From contig NC_135779.1 of assembly GCF_028453695.1 (NCBI RefSeq), positions 2,728,001-2,792,000 of the forward strand: a stretch of DNA of 64,000 nucleotides, written 5' to 3'. Below the pieces are notes generated by a model. It had not been told where the DNA came from. It worked only from the letters and a program-made list of their open reading frames with translations, and did not search any database. Position 1 is the first letter of the stretch. Each line of letters starts with the position of its first letter. This DNA comes from Augochlora pura. Lineage: Eukaryota; Arthropoda; Insecta; Hymenoptera; Halictidae. This document shows positions 34,885 through 45,856 of the stretch, one piece after another. Made by a program: the position numbers and the translations under genes.

Positions 34885-37380
34885 ACACACGTTTCGTTTA
34901 AAAGCTTTGTACTTAAAAGTTACTTTCAGTTCTCTGAACTGGCATTCAAGCTTTACCAAGTTCACAACAAACGATGAATCCACTTTGTACTATTTAGCTT
35001 TTTGTTTATGCCAGCATGAAATGCCAAGTATACGACCACTTGATACGCATTGATTTTACTTGAAATCGTTCAGTAGCAAACAACATTGTAGCTCGTGGAT
35101 CGCTACGGATCGATGTCGCTCGAGGAACTAGCTCTTTTCTCAAACGAAAATCCACCGTTGATTGGGGCGAATCTTTCAGAGGATACTTTCGTGTCTCTTT
35201 TGACGGGACGGCTTCTGGTCCCGAGATGTTTCTCAAATTGTATATATCGTGGCGCGGGAGACAGTCGAGACGACTCTCGCACCACGTTTTCTGTTCAACA
35301 GGAAATTTTTCGAATACACCGTCGAAATCGTATCGATTGGTTTTAACTCGAAGGGCGTCGACCTAATGGCTCACACGGCCCACACATTTTCGTATTGACG
35401 CGTCATATCTCGCGATTAAAGATTCCATTCAATGTTCCGAACGAAAGAGGACCGACAACCTCGGTCTAGCCGAGACATTGCATGTTTCTTTAGTAGCGTG
35501 TGTTGCCAGAAGTTTATTTATTCTTTGCTAAACGATAAGTACTCTAGAATTCAACTGCTTATGAGTTTCGTACGGAAGTTAAATTCGATACCGACTAAAT
35601 ACGTAATCTTTACTTTTATGGTTTATTTACTTCACATAGAATCTTCCAAGTATTTCGCATCGTTGATCGTTCAGCGTTAATTGTCTGTAAGGGAGTAGTC
35701 GAACGTTGTACACATAACGATATTAGATAAGGGAGTTATTTAGCTGAGATCGAGATGTATCGTGTTTTGCGTAAACGCAATTTTATACTATTAATGACGT
35801 ACTATGTACGAACTAAGTATTCGGTTTGGAAGTTATGCGAGAAAACACCAGTTTGCGGAAACCAACGCGATCATATTTGTTAGAGCCACCATGGCTCGAT
35901 CGCGCCAGCGAATAGAGAAGACAAAACCCAAGTCGAGCGTATGCTATTATATTCCGATCATTCATTCGTTCATTCGTTCATTTCGTAAACGCCGGAGTTC
36001 ACTTCCACGGTTAATTCGATGACGCGTGCACGAACGGTTGTCGTCGTCGAAGCTTGTAAGATAATATAATGTTCACGTACGCTGTAAATTTCATTGTTTC
36101 GATCGTCTCCACGGAAGTCGCGGTGAAATATTAGCAGGCTGTGCAATTTTCAAATCTTTTTATCCCTCGATGTGCCCTTTTCATTGTGATTTTTTTTTCT
36201 ATGGTCGTCAAAGGTGCAGTTCGTTTCGAATAAACTATCGCGCCGGGTAAAATAGATGATCGTGGCGAAGATTCGCGACCGAACGCAAGCTAGATCTTTC
36301 CTTTCGTTGTTCTCCTAGTTTCCTTGTTTGGATTTTCTTAGATAAGAACGCGGAAACCGCGTCGACCGAATTTCCACGGACCACACGCGCACGCGGACAA
36401 AGATCATCGCCATAAAATTCAGTTTTAACGAAGCGGTCTTAAAACTGACATTTTTCGGTTCCAAACGGTCGAAACACGATTGTCCGTGTCGCGCCCGTGG
36501 AAATCGTCGAGCGGATCGTCTCGGAGAAGCTTTTTGTTAACCGGATGCGTTTCTCCGATAGTATTTATTATGTATCTTTGTACGCGGGCGACTAGCAAAT
36601 CTTTCTTTCTGTACGCGGATATCGTGTTGCGACCAGAGTACGTCGCGCGTATGGCCACGCTATCATTTTCATCGCAATCAGAATTGTCTTTCGTATTATT
36701 CCGTCGCATACCCGAGCGAATACACACTAATCTGCATTTTATTTTCGCCGTTACAATCCTCCTCCTTCTCCTCCTTTTTCTCCTGTTAGCTCTGCAGAAT
36801 TTTCGAATCTTTGACAAAAGGATTAGTACGAAAGAATTGAACATGATGCTTGTCGTACTTGTAAATACACGGCGAACGTTGATACGACGTTAAACGACTG
36901 GGATAACTGGTCATACTTTCGCGCGTACTCGTCGAAAACTGTGTCGCGTGGCTGTAGTTCCTTCTCGAATCTTTTTACCTTCTTTTAGATCGTAGCGTTT
37001 GGACACGCGTAATAGTTTTCCTCGTTTCCAACGAACAGTGCATGTGTATGGTGAACCGCAAAACAAGCGTACCCCAACCTCCCCGTGCTCCCGTTATCTG
37101 GTTGATGATAAAGACAATACGAACACACTCTGTCTGTATATCTTTCGTTACACTCACCTCTCTTCCCCACACCCCCGTTTAGAGGTGTATACGTCGAACG
37201 GTTATTCGAACGCCTGTACACGTTTTTTAATTTTATTCTTGAGTTTTCTCATATCGTTGCATGTTAATAGTTGATACTCGTAGTTTTGCAAGTTTTTATA
37301 ACGTCTGAAATATGTAAAACTGATACGCACACACCATCTTTATCTTGTATTGTGTAATGATTACTTTGTGATACTATTAT
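34885..37380 (+). other. PTEN 3' untranslated and downstream region
   Basis: No supported coding exon. An AATAAA at 36,229-36,234 is one candidate polyadenylation signal, which would imply a 3' UTR of about 1.4 kb. The real end cannot be told from sequence. Open frames on both strands are unrelated to known families. Confidence 0.4.
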
Positions 37381-37735
37381 ACTTCTCATTATTAAGTGTA
37401 CCGTTGTTATACATTTATTCTTATCGATTACTATTAATTACTACTATTACCGCTACTACTGTCGCTATTTACCACTATTATTACTATTACTACCACCAAC
37501 AACACTACCATCACCACCACTGTTACTATTACTACTACTGTCGATATGTTCATTATTGCAAATGCCGATGCTGTGGTTGAAACAACAGTACCACTTATAG
37601 AGACATTTTCGATATTATCGCAAATATTAATATTAATTTTATTATTATTATTATTATTATTACCACCACCATCATCACCATCATCGTTATTATTATTATT
37701 ATCATCCCCTTTCTTCTCCAGTGTTATATCTGGAT
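37380..37735. repeat. ATT/ACT/ACC trinucleotide low-complexity tract
   Basis: Runs of ATT, ACT and ACC triplets (37,400-37,545 and 37,617-37,710) flank a short unique piece. Together with the ATT run at 38,172-38,265 they bracket a LINE fragment. Confidence 0.8.
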
Positions 37736-37797
37736 TTCAATCCGATTGACAGGCTTAAAGCCAAGTCTTAACCGTTGTTTTATTCTGTTGTGTGTTT

Positions 37798-38175
37798 TTA
37801 TGTTTCTAGTTGTAGGAACGACCGAACCATTTGGCATGTTTTTAGTATTATTGCTTTTTGGATGTGCATGTGTGTGTGTGTGTCTTTCTTTAGATTTAAT
37901 TTAGTTAAGTTTTCTGTGAACGAGTGTGGTGTGATTCCTGTGGCTGAGATAATGAACGGTAGTACTATGACTTTCTTTTGTTTCCACATTCTTTGTAGTT
38001 CTATTTTGAGGTCTTCATATTTTTCTATTTTTTCTTTGTATCTGATTATTATGTTTTTATCACTTGGGATCGATATGTCTATGAGGTAGGTAGTCTTTTC
38101 CTTCTTCCCTTGCACTGTTATATCTGGTCTATTACGGATTACTGTTTCATCGGTGTGAATAGTTCGGTCCCAATT
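37798..38175 (-). pseudogene. LINE C-terminal restriction-like endonuclease fragment (R2/R4/Dong-type)
   Basis: About 125 codons of unbroken minus-strand frame end at a stop. The fragment begins NWDRTIHTDE, then RPDITV and IDISIP at the spacing of the PD...D catalytic core of restriction-like LINE endonucleases, followed by KYEDLKIEL and a W-x(7-10)-V.P.ISA.G block and an I.LKTC..VRSFL end. This is the terminal part of site-specific-type non-LTR elements of the R2/R4/Dong/NeSL group. Upstream, where the zinc knuckle and reverse transcriptase should lie, the sequence dissolves into an (ATT)n repeat, so the copy is truncated. The surviving frame is intact, which suggests a fairly recent insertion. 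Confidence 0.65.
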
Positions 38176-38265
38176 TATTATCATTATTATTATTGTTATA
38201 ATTATTATTACTACTATTATTATTATTATTAATATTATTAATATTATTATTGTCGCTAATGAAAT
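38172..38265. repeat. (ATT)n trinucleotide repeat
   Basis: ATT/ACT runs abut the 5' end of the LINE fragment (minus orientation). They give a spurious poly-Ile extension of its reading frame. Confidence 0.85.
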
Positions 38266-38760
38266 GTTAGCGGTTTCGATACGTAGCTTTATGTTATGAA
38301 CATATGCCTGTAACATAGATTTTAATACATACACGTTATAACAGTAAAGTTGCACATCCGTGGTTCCGATTCTCTGTAAAAAAATAAGTCACTTCTCTGG
38401 TGGCATCCAGTTCCTAATTTCGCGGAACATTGTTTACGTAGCCGGCCCCGAGTCGACGGATTGATTCGCGAAGGAAACAATTCCGTTCGGTTTATCAGCC
38501 TTACAGAGATACCCGCTTACTTTTCCACGGCAGTCACGAATATCGTTCGATCTTGCCCTTTTCTTTCACGGACCTGTAGAGGGTGTATGCATTCTTCTTT
38601 CTCTGTTATCTTGCATGCGGGAATGCGTCGGCATAATGCAACCGAATACGCGCACCGTTAACGTGTGTCGGACTCGTATGCTCGTTCGTCAACTGTATAC
38701 GGTGGGGCTTGGAGAGATACGCAGTCCACTCTCGAGTTGGAATTTCGACGAAAAACACTT
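38266..38760. other. Short unique stretch
   Basis: No gene or clear repeat is visible between the ATT repeat and the first TTAA-flanked MITE. Confidence 0.4.
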
Positions 38761-38764
38761 TTAA

Positions 38765-39006
38765 CACTTTATCGACCGGTAGCCTATAAATCGGCTTTTC
38801 CCCCCGATCGGTAGCCTGTGAATCGGTTTGCCATAGTAACCCTTAATTCGTTATCTATTATTGAGATAAGTGTGTTAATTTGTTCTACAAGCTTCAATAT
38901 TATTAGATAAATTTGTAAATATTAAATACCTTTCCCGATTAATAAGATAAATAAAATCGAAATGGAAACGAAAATTTTTACGACCGGATGACCAGTCGAG
39001 AAAGTG
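38765..39006. mobile_element. TTAA-flanked MITE 1 (piggyBac-like target), 242 bp
   Basis: The left end CACTTTATCGACCGGT and the right end ACCAGTCGAGAAAGTG are inverted partners (14 of 16 positions). Each is directly flanked by TTAA (38,761-38,764 and 39,007-39,010), the target duplication of piggyBac-type elements. The interior is non-coding, has an internal direct repeat (GRYCGGTAGCCTRTRAATCGG, twice near the left end) and is AT-rich. It is a non-autonomous element. Confidence 0.75.
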
Positions 39007-39153
39007 TTAAGAACTCTTTTGGAAAGCGTTCTCGTTGTACAGACACCTTAGATACAATCCTTCGCGTGATCTCTTCCAACTAGAATCTTTCTTTATCCGT
39101 TCACCGCGGATACGAGAACGTTTCTTCAAAAATAGTTCCACGGTGTTTATTAA

Positions 39154-39478
39154 CGCTTCGACTGCCAATTCCAGCAACCTCGAGAACTCCCTAAAATCGA
39201 AGCAATTCATTCAATGAAATTATAATTGGAAGGATTAAATATGCGACACTGAGTACTCTTTTAATCTTATTGCTGTTTACAGATCCTAGAAACATTTGGT
39301 GGTAAAAATTTGTTCTTCAATCGATAGTTCTGTCTCCCGTACGGCTTTCAACGTGTAAACGCTTTTCACGCATCTACGCTATTTTATTTAAAATCCAAAT
39401 TGCGCGACGTCGACCACGTGTCAGTAATTTTCGTCGCACGGAGCTCGATACGATTGGAAATATGTGGCAGTCGAAGCG
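39154..39478. mobile_element. TTAA-flanked MITE 2 (piggyBac-like target), 325 bp
   Basis: Perfect 14-bp terminal inverted repeats, CGCTTCGACTGCCA and TGGCAGTCGAAGCG, sit directly against TTAA on both sides (39,150-39,153 and 39,479-39,482). The interior is non-coding. The terminal sequence shares only the CxCTTxxxCGAC character with the element 150 bases to the left, so the two are probably different subfamilies. Confidence 0.75.
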
Positions 39479-39482
39479 TTAA

Positions 39483-40480
39483 ACGGTTTCACGATATATT
39501 CGCGGGTGAAGTAAACCTGATAGAATTGAAATGGGAGAAACCAAGCGTCGGGAGAGCCTTTTTATTTTCGAGAAAAAGAGAGGAGAAGAAATGAAATTGC
39601 TTGATCCTCCCGGCCGCACCGTACACACGTTACTCCTCCGTAGAACGTAGCAAAACCCCGATTTTAAGAGTATACCTGTACGATAACTGACCAATTGTGT
39701 CTGTGTGTCTGTCTGTTCACCCCTAGTGGACATGGACCAACGAGTCGGCCGGTACCGCCTTCTCTCGAACGGAGGAACGATAGATGTTTTGTGAGTTCAT
39801 CGCCAGTCATCCATTCATGGGAACACCACCTTTCTACGTTGGTACCACGCGAATTTTCATTTCCCAAGCTCGACTCTGCACGTCGCTAAGTTCGATCGGA
39901 ACTCTTCGCCGTACGATGCATAGAACGTCGGCGCCCCTTTCATGCGAACAACGGGGTGCCGTGCGAACCAACCGATCGTCTCGGAAGCTCGAGCACTCTT
40001 TTTCCCTTTCTTTCGAGTTTCGCGCCTGTTCCCTCCTCATCATCCCTGGCACACGCTGCATTTTCACACACACACACACACATTCACACATACGCGCGCA
40101 CCTATATCAGCGGCGAATCCGCGAGTTTATTCAACCTTTGCCCTCGAAGCTGGAATGCTTTATCAAAACCAGAGAGTTCGAATTTAATCCGAGACGTTTT
40201 AACGAACATAATTGTTGAGCAGTAGGTCGAATGCGAACGAAGTTCGCGATACGGTAACTGTCCAAAGAACGATGGTTTTTAAAGTCGCGGTTCGATTGCA
40301 AAGGTTCAAGCGAATTCGCGGAGAACCAGCCACCGCTCGTTAGTTCTCCTGTTAATGAAATCATTCGAGTACCGTCGACGCGTCCTATGTAACGTATCTT
40401 CTATCCCCTTGTCGACGAAGAGGTGCCAGATCTTCCTCGTCCGCGTCCAGTCGCATGATCTTAGCAACCGCGGTCCAGAA
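39483..40480. other. Intergenic stretch with a CA microsatellite
   Basis: No gene is visible. A (CA)n run lies near 40,067-40,082. Confidence 0.4.
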
Positions 40481-40499
40481 TCGTGTCGCGTGCCGGTAG

Positions 40500-42900
40500 A
40501 AGAAAAGGTATTTTCGTAACGTTAACGCTTTACTTGCGCCCTACCGCTCACCACCACCAATGTGTCGTATGTCGCGTACCCGGATGCGACTGCTATACTT
40601 GCTTCGTTCGACCATTCTCCTATAAAGACCATAGAGGGTGGGCCCGTGCCTTGGCTCGTAGGACGAGCCTCTGGTCAAGGCCGTTCCCCGCACCACTCCC
40701 CCCCGTAATCCCCGTATGCTCCGTCCGTCACTCCCGCGTCTGGTTCCAGCCCCATTGCATCCAGCACGTATTCAGGGGCTCCAATGCAGCTTACCCTTCC
40801 ATTTACGTCCGTTATTCCTTCAATCCCAAGCGCCGTGGTGATTGAGTTGATTGCAATTCCAATCGATACCCATCGGGACGTAACTTTGAGTGTACGCCTC
40901 GAGCGCTGCCCTCAAAGACCAGGGACCACGGAGCGTCCGATCTAGCATCCAACCAATCACGCGATTCATGTCATGGGTGGGTATTACCGTACCAGGCCTT
41001 ACCTCTCCTCGGTGGTCAGTTACGACTACTCTATAGCTTGACCTTCCCCGTACTGACGACATCATTTGTTTTGGTGACCTGTACAAATATGATTTTGTCA
41101 GTGTCATCATTTTTGTCGATGTCAACTAGTCCCGCTGTACGCACAAACAGCCCCTTAGTCGGTTCACTCTCGCCACCGATCGAGCGGATTTCGAACTGTT
41201 CAAATACCTCAGCAAACGAGTATTTTAGGTGTGCCAACACCCACATATCCCTACCCAAGGTTCGTCGGATCCCCATTGGCTGCAATGGGAATGATACGGG
41301 TGGGGGAAACCCGCTCGCTCCACTCGTCCCCGCCGGGCCCGTCCACCCTAATCACTCTCTCCGAGCTTAGGGAAGACTCCAAGACGTTCATAGTGACGAA
41401 GATGGCCCTATAGGACCATCCCCCCACCTCGCAGAGAGGGACGATGTCAGGTCTGCTCCTCGTGGGTGTAGCCCACGTGTACTTGCCAGCGCTCGGCTAC
41501 GCGCCTCTGTTACTCCTCAGTTCATCGTAGAGGTCCACTTTGAGGGCCAACAACCGTATATCCGGCCTCTCACCGGTGATCACGCGGTCAATTGCACCTG
41601 CTGGAGTGTGTAACTGGATAGATAGCCGTACGTGAACAGCGACCGCGCCGTGTTCGGTAACCCGGCGCAATCGCGTTCACGTCCGTGGCCGCGTCGATCA
41701 TCGCCTCCCCTTTCCCTGTGCGTTGCAGAACACCCCGGCCCTTAGAACCGTCCGTCCCCCCCCCCCCCCCCCAGCGCAATGACTTAGATCCCCGCGGTAC
41801 ATTATTTAGAAATCGTCATTGCCCGCCTTTGTGGACCCTGACGGAGCAGTGGCCTGTCCGCTGCTACTTGAATCACTTGCTGTGTGTCCAACCGATACCT
41901 CCGGATGCCCTTAGCCAATGACTTTCGGATCCCATTCGAACCGGACCCCGATTGTGTCTTCGCTTCTCCGCAATTGCTCGATCCCGCGTGCTGCCGCGGT
42001 TCTGTTCCTTCAACCCCTTGACGCTCGCACCATCACCCGGGCACCCACCGGGTGTGCTCCGTCAGCCACCTTGTTGCTGCGCACCCGACGTGAGAGGGAC
42101 CCGGGTTAGGGTACGCGCTGTTTGCCAGTCCAGCACCCTTGTCCTCGTCCTCCCTCGTGTACCTCCTCGTCGGAGCGAAGTTTGTGTAGGCCTGGGAGCC
42201 CCGCTGAGCAAGCCTACAAAAATACAGTCGAGAGAGATCACGCATTAATATTTTATTCTTTGATCCGTCCTCCCTAACCCTGCGTTCCCGGTCGGTCGCG
42301 GACTCCCAGAACTGGTCGTACGCAAATTTACTGACCTCCCTCCTGGTCCGGAAGTCTGTCATGTATTGTGTCAATGTTGCAACTGGACGCGTGCATTTCA
42401 CGGTTGTGTGCCGCAGCTACAGCCTCCAATCAACCGCTGTTTACGGCGGCCTTTGTTACTCTGACACGCAACTCATGCTCGGTGTAATCACGAACCGCGC
42501 GCGGCCGTTGAAGGTCAAATGCTCGCACACGGAGCTTCCAGCCGGTTCATGGAACAGGCAGAACGGACACACACACCGTCGGGGCGCGGATGCTGGTAGC
42601 CATAGGGCTGGATACCACCAACTTCGCAAAAGCATCGAGCGCCTTGAGTGACGCGGAAGACGCGCGGAACGCTTTATCGCGAGGCACGGAGAAAACCAAA
42701 TCGTGGTCGCCGCGGAGCGTAAGGGCGCGCGAAGTTCCTAGTATCACCGAATACGATAGAGAAAGATAAAAAGGGAGCGTGATTGCGGAAAGAGTGCTCG
42801 CCGAGTCGACACCGGGGTGAAAGCGTTGTTGTAACATATGTATGTAAAATGAGCGTAACGCGCGGAGGGGATGTATCGCGGAGCGAGCGGATTCGCGACG
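40500..42900 (-). pseudogene. Broken coding tract of unknown origin, possibly viral capsid-like or transposon gag
   Basis: On the minus strand, protein-like sequence continues for about 2.3 kb but jumps between the three frames. Recognisably coding pieces lie at about 42,905-42,550, 42,400-42,030, 41,780-41,590, 41,570-41,270 (a stop inside), 41,285-41,035, 41,125-40,820 and a further stretch toward 40,520. The best piece contains WVLAHLKYSFAEVFEQFE and RSIGGESEP, then FVQVTKTND, and in the next frame RVVVTDHRGEVRPG. The composition is that of a folded protein with aromatic and acidic residues, unlike the surrounding GC-rich noise. I do not recognise the family. A totivirus-like coat protein or a transposon structural protein are the ideas I would test first. 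Several frameshifts and stops make it non-functional. Confidence 0.4.
41756..41772. repeat. Poly-C tract (17)
   Basis: A run of 17 cytosines inside the broken coding tract. It is a likely site of one of the frame changes. Confidence 0.85.
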
Positions 42901-43057
42901 AGCGAGCAAAGCCGAGTCGCGAGCCGCGTCTCGCGTGAACGTCGAGGAGCGTTCCTTAGCGAGGACGCGGCCTTCCTAGTTCAAGTAAATCTTCGACTAA
43001 GGGATAGAGCGAAAGCTTATTTTTTGTAAGGAACCGTGCGTACCGAACGATCAACGA

Positions 43058-43230
43058 TCGACCGATCGTGCGGACAAAGTGTTTTCGCGAACGTGGAATT
43101 TAGCCAGGACAGTGTAGCGAACCGACTGCAAAGAAAGTGTATTTTACCAGCACGCCCCGTCCCGTCCCGCTCCGCTTCGCCTTTATCGCTTTTATCGCTT
43201 TGCCTCGCCTCGCTCTGCCCCGCAATACTC
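43058..43230. repeat. Flanking direct repeat, left copy (empty site)
   Basis: This segment, from about CGATCGTGCGGACAAAG to CCCCGCAATACT, is repeated at 45,570-45,856 in the same orientation with few differences. The two copies bracket the nucleoprotein-like pseudogene. At the point where the right copy is interrupted by a viral-like fragment, this copy reads straight through (GTGTATTTTACCAGC), so it preserves the uninterrupted site. Confidence 0.8.
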
Positions 43231-43325
43231 TTTGATGTTAATCATGTTAAGAACAGTCAATTTTATTTGTTATTTACCTGAGAAGTGGGTTAGTTGGTGG
43301 GACAGCTGACTGGCAAGATTCGAGG

Positions 43326-43664
43326 TTATATCAACTTGAGTAAATCAGTTTTTATGAAGATTAAGTAAACGAAGTATATAGTCACACAATTAATAAATGC
43401 AGAAAGTAACCCTGATATGCCCCTGTAATTATTAGCGATGAAGGTAGCACAGTCCTGGAGACCCCACTCTTGCCACTTTCGCCGCAGAACATTACCAAAT
43501 CCAATATCATCCGCCTCAATCCCCTTATCTTGAGTTCGAGACTGGCGGTCACCAGAGTTGTCTCTTCCAGTGCCATCTTGTCCTGCCGAGGCTCTTCTAG
43601 ATAGGTGGCGTTGTTGGGTTGCCCTTTTCATAATTAAGCAGATAAGTAGCATGTGTAAGTCCAT
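43326..43664 (-). pseudogene. Second reading frame downstream of the nucleoprotein-like copy
   Basis: A 112-codon frame lies just downstream (minus orientation) of the nucleoprotein-like copy, inside the same direct-repeat bracket. Its first half is polar and charged (Arg/Gln/Asp-rich). The end is hydrophobic. I do not recognise it. It could be part of a second viral-like gene, which would mean more than one gene was captured, or chance. Confidence 0.2.
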
Positions 43665-43705
43665 TTAGAGTCACTGTTGACTGTCCAATACATAAGAGGT
43701 CTGTC

Positions 43706-45508
43706 TTATTTAGCACCCTTGGGAGGAGCCGGCACAGCAAGGCCAGGTTGAGTTCTATTAAAAGTGCGACGAGGTCCCTTACGGAATCTGTCAACTTCTT
43801 TGATTGTTACTATATTGGAAGCATAATCTGCTGGGGGATTCTTCCAGGTGTCATCGACGGGGACATCTCACGATCTTATAGCGTCTATTAGAGCTTCCGG
43901 TATAGCTTTCAGCGGGGATGGAACATTTGTGGCAGCTAGCGGAATGAGACTCAAGGGCGCCTGAGTGCTTGCTGTATGTAAGGCACTCATGATTTCGGTG
44001 AAGGCTCGGCATCTCGCAGATTGTTTACGATATACATATATACTCTACCATCTCTGCTCGGGATATCATTTTTGTGTCTTGCTCGCGCATCTTCTCTGGA
44101 TTCTCTCTCTCTCTCTCTCTCTCGCTCTCTCTCTCTACCATTGCATCTGTCTGACCATCAGCATCTCTTCTTATATGCTGTGGCTGAATTATGAAATAAT
44201 CCCCTCCAATCTCGCGTATCTTCAAATCATCAGGAGCTCTTGTCGACTTGTATACATCAGCAATATCCGTATCTGCAGAAAATCGTTCTCTGGCCATCTC
44301 ATAAATTCTCTCTGCTAATAGTTGCAATTTAGACTCAGCCATCGAGCACATCCCTCCAGGTGAGCCTCTGTATTCTCCAAATACAACCTTTTTCATTAGG
44401 TCTTTCTTGACGTACATATGTATGCTAGGTCTGCATATTGCCTAATGCTAACAGTGGGCCTAACAATTAAGCAGAACGGGTTGCGCAGACGATCCCTCGC
44501 CTGGGATATTGCTGCAGTTATATTACCTTGGGGTAGACCTTTGCTCAGTAGCAAGTCTATGTCGAAGAATCCCATCTTCGTCACGACATCTGCAATAGTT
44601 GTTAAACTAGTGATGTTGCTGTTTGCCGCCTGTTCAATAATCCAGGTGAGTGATGGTCCAGCATCCACCTGTAGAAAAGACCAGGCTGCGGCTAGGTGCC
44701 TGTAAATTGGCTCCCATTCTACGCACTTGTTTGCGTATGTTTGGCCGTAATATTTGCAAATATCCACAGTAATGTAAGTTTGTAAAGACAGATCAGGCAG
44801 TAGTGTCTGCATCTGGGCTCTTCGTCGCTGGACCCAGGCGGGTGTTAAATTTGTGGTCTTAGACAGGGTAGCCACATGGCAGAATATAGCCCCTGCAAAT
44901 ATCCCACGTACCTTATCGGCATTTTGTATAGCTTTGGCCTCATAGTAACCTATGAGACCATCCTCATTGAGCTTCGACCAAATGGAGGCCATGTCCGGGA
45001 CAAGTTCAAAGGAGATGTTCTCCAAATTTCGTTTTATTTCTGTCATCTCGGACAAATCGGTCCATACTGCTCGCGCCTCGGGGTTAGCAATGTCAGCCAC
45101 CAAAGATCGTATCCCTTGATGTCAGGGGGGTCGCCGGGTTAAATTGCTAAGCAATGACACTCTTGCCTTATCTCTTACTTCCGGTGTATTCTGATCCTTC
45201 ACAAGATCTGACCCCATTAGTTCGCCGTATGTTCTAGCCAGAATACGTTCATTATCCCTCATCCCTGATGACTTCGCCCACTTGAGAGCCAGATCTTCAG
45301 CTATCAGAGCCCGACAGTTCCATGTGGCGAAAGGGACCTCCTGACCTAAGAACTCAACACCCATCACATCCTCCACGCACACGGGCAATAACGGCAATGT
45401 AGTATCAGGGCCTGTGGATACTAAGTTAATAAAGTTCGCCACTATTCCTGGAATTCCAATAGATCGAGCTGTGATCATCCTTTGGGCAAGAGTTAAATCA
45501 TTAGCCAT
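43706..45508 (-). pseudogene. Endogenous viral element: RNA-virus nucleoprotein-like, broken
   Basis: About 1.8 kb of minus-strand protein-like sequence starts with ATG at 45,508. It is interrupted by a TGA at 45,122-45,124, a frame change between 44,396 and 44,417, a further shift near 44,035 next to a TA run, a TGA at 43,868-43,870, and a final stop at 43,706-43,708. A (CT)n expansion lies inside it (44,102-44,139). The long middle segment (44,396-45,103) has the helical character of a nucleoprotein core, including FAGAIFCHVATLSKT and WVQRRRAQM. Total length is about 600 codons. I read it as the nucleoprotein of a negative-strand (mononegavirus-like) insect RNA virus copied into the genome. 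The family is inferred from general resemblance and not from a search. A transposon gag is the main alternative. The gene is dead as it stands. Confidence 0.5.
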
Positions 45509-45569
45509 ATTATCTCTATGGGTTTAGATTTTAAAAAAAACTACCAGAGATTTTTTTTTGAATTTGTCT

Positions 45570-45856
45570 ATCGATGATCGATCGGACAAAGTATTTTCGC
45601 GAACGTGGAACTTAGCCAGGACAGTGTAGCGAACCGACTGCAAAGAAAGTGTATTTTCTGTACTAAATCAACATTAAACATGCCCAGCTTAGCAATTACA
45701 TCTCCTATAGTTGTTAGACAAGTCACGTTACTATTTGCTGCCTGCTCTATAATCCAAGTCAGCGACATATATATGTATTTTACCAGCACGCCCCGACCCG
45801 TCCCGCTCCGCTTCGCCTTTATCGCTTTGCCTCGCCTCGCTCTGCCCCGCAATACT
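45570..45856. repeat. Flanking direct repeat, right copy (filled site)
   Basis: Same unit as 43,058-43,230. It is interrupted after TGTATTTT (45,650-45,657) by 116 bases and resumes with a second TGTATTTT (45,774-45,781) before ACCAGCACGCC. The 8-base duplication and the uninterrupted sister copy show a true insertion. Confidence 0.8.
45658..45773 (-). pseudogene. Second, 116-bp nucleoprotein-like fragment inserted in the right repeat
   Basis: The minus strand of the insert encodes SLTWIIEQAANSNVT and the following 20 residues. These closely match a part of the large nucleoprotein-like copy (around 44,560-44,660) but differ at several codons. The insert is bounded by 8-base target duplications. 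It is therefore an independent or secondarily copied piece of the same viral-like gene, not part of the main copy. Confidence 0.6.

Noticed and set aside
34792..34983. His/Tyr/Ile/Thr repeat frame after PTEN
   Set aside because: It is a translation of the TGTA tetranucleotide repeat.
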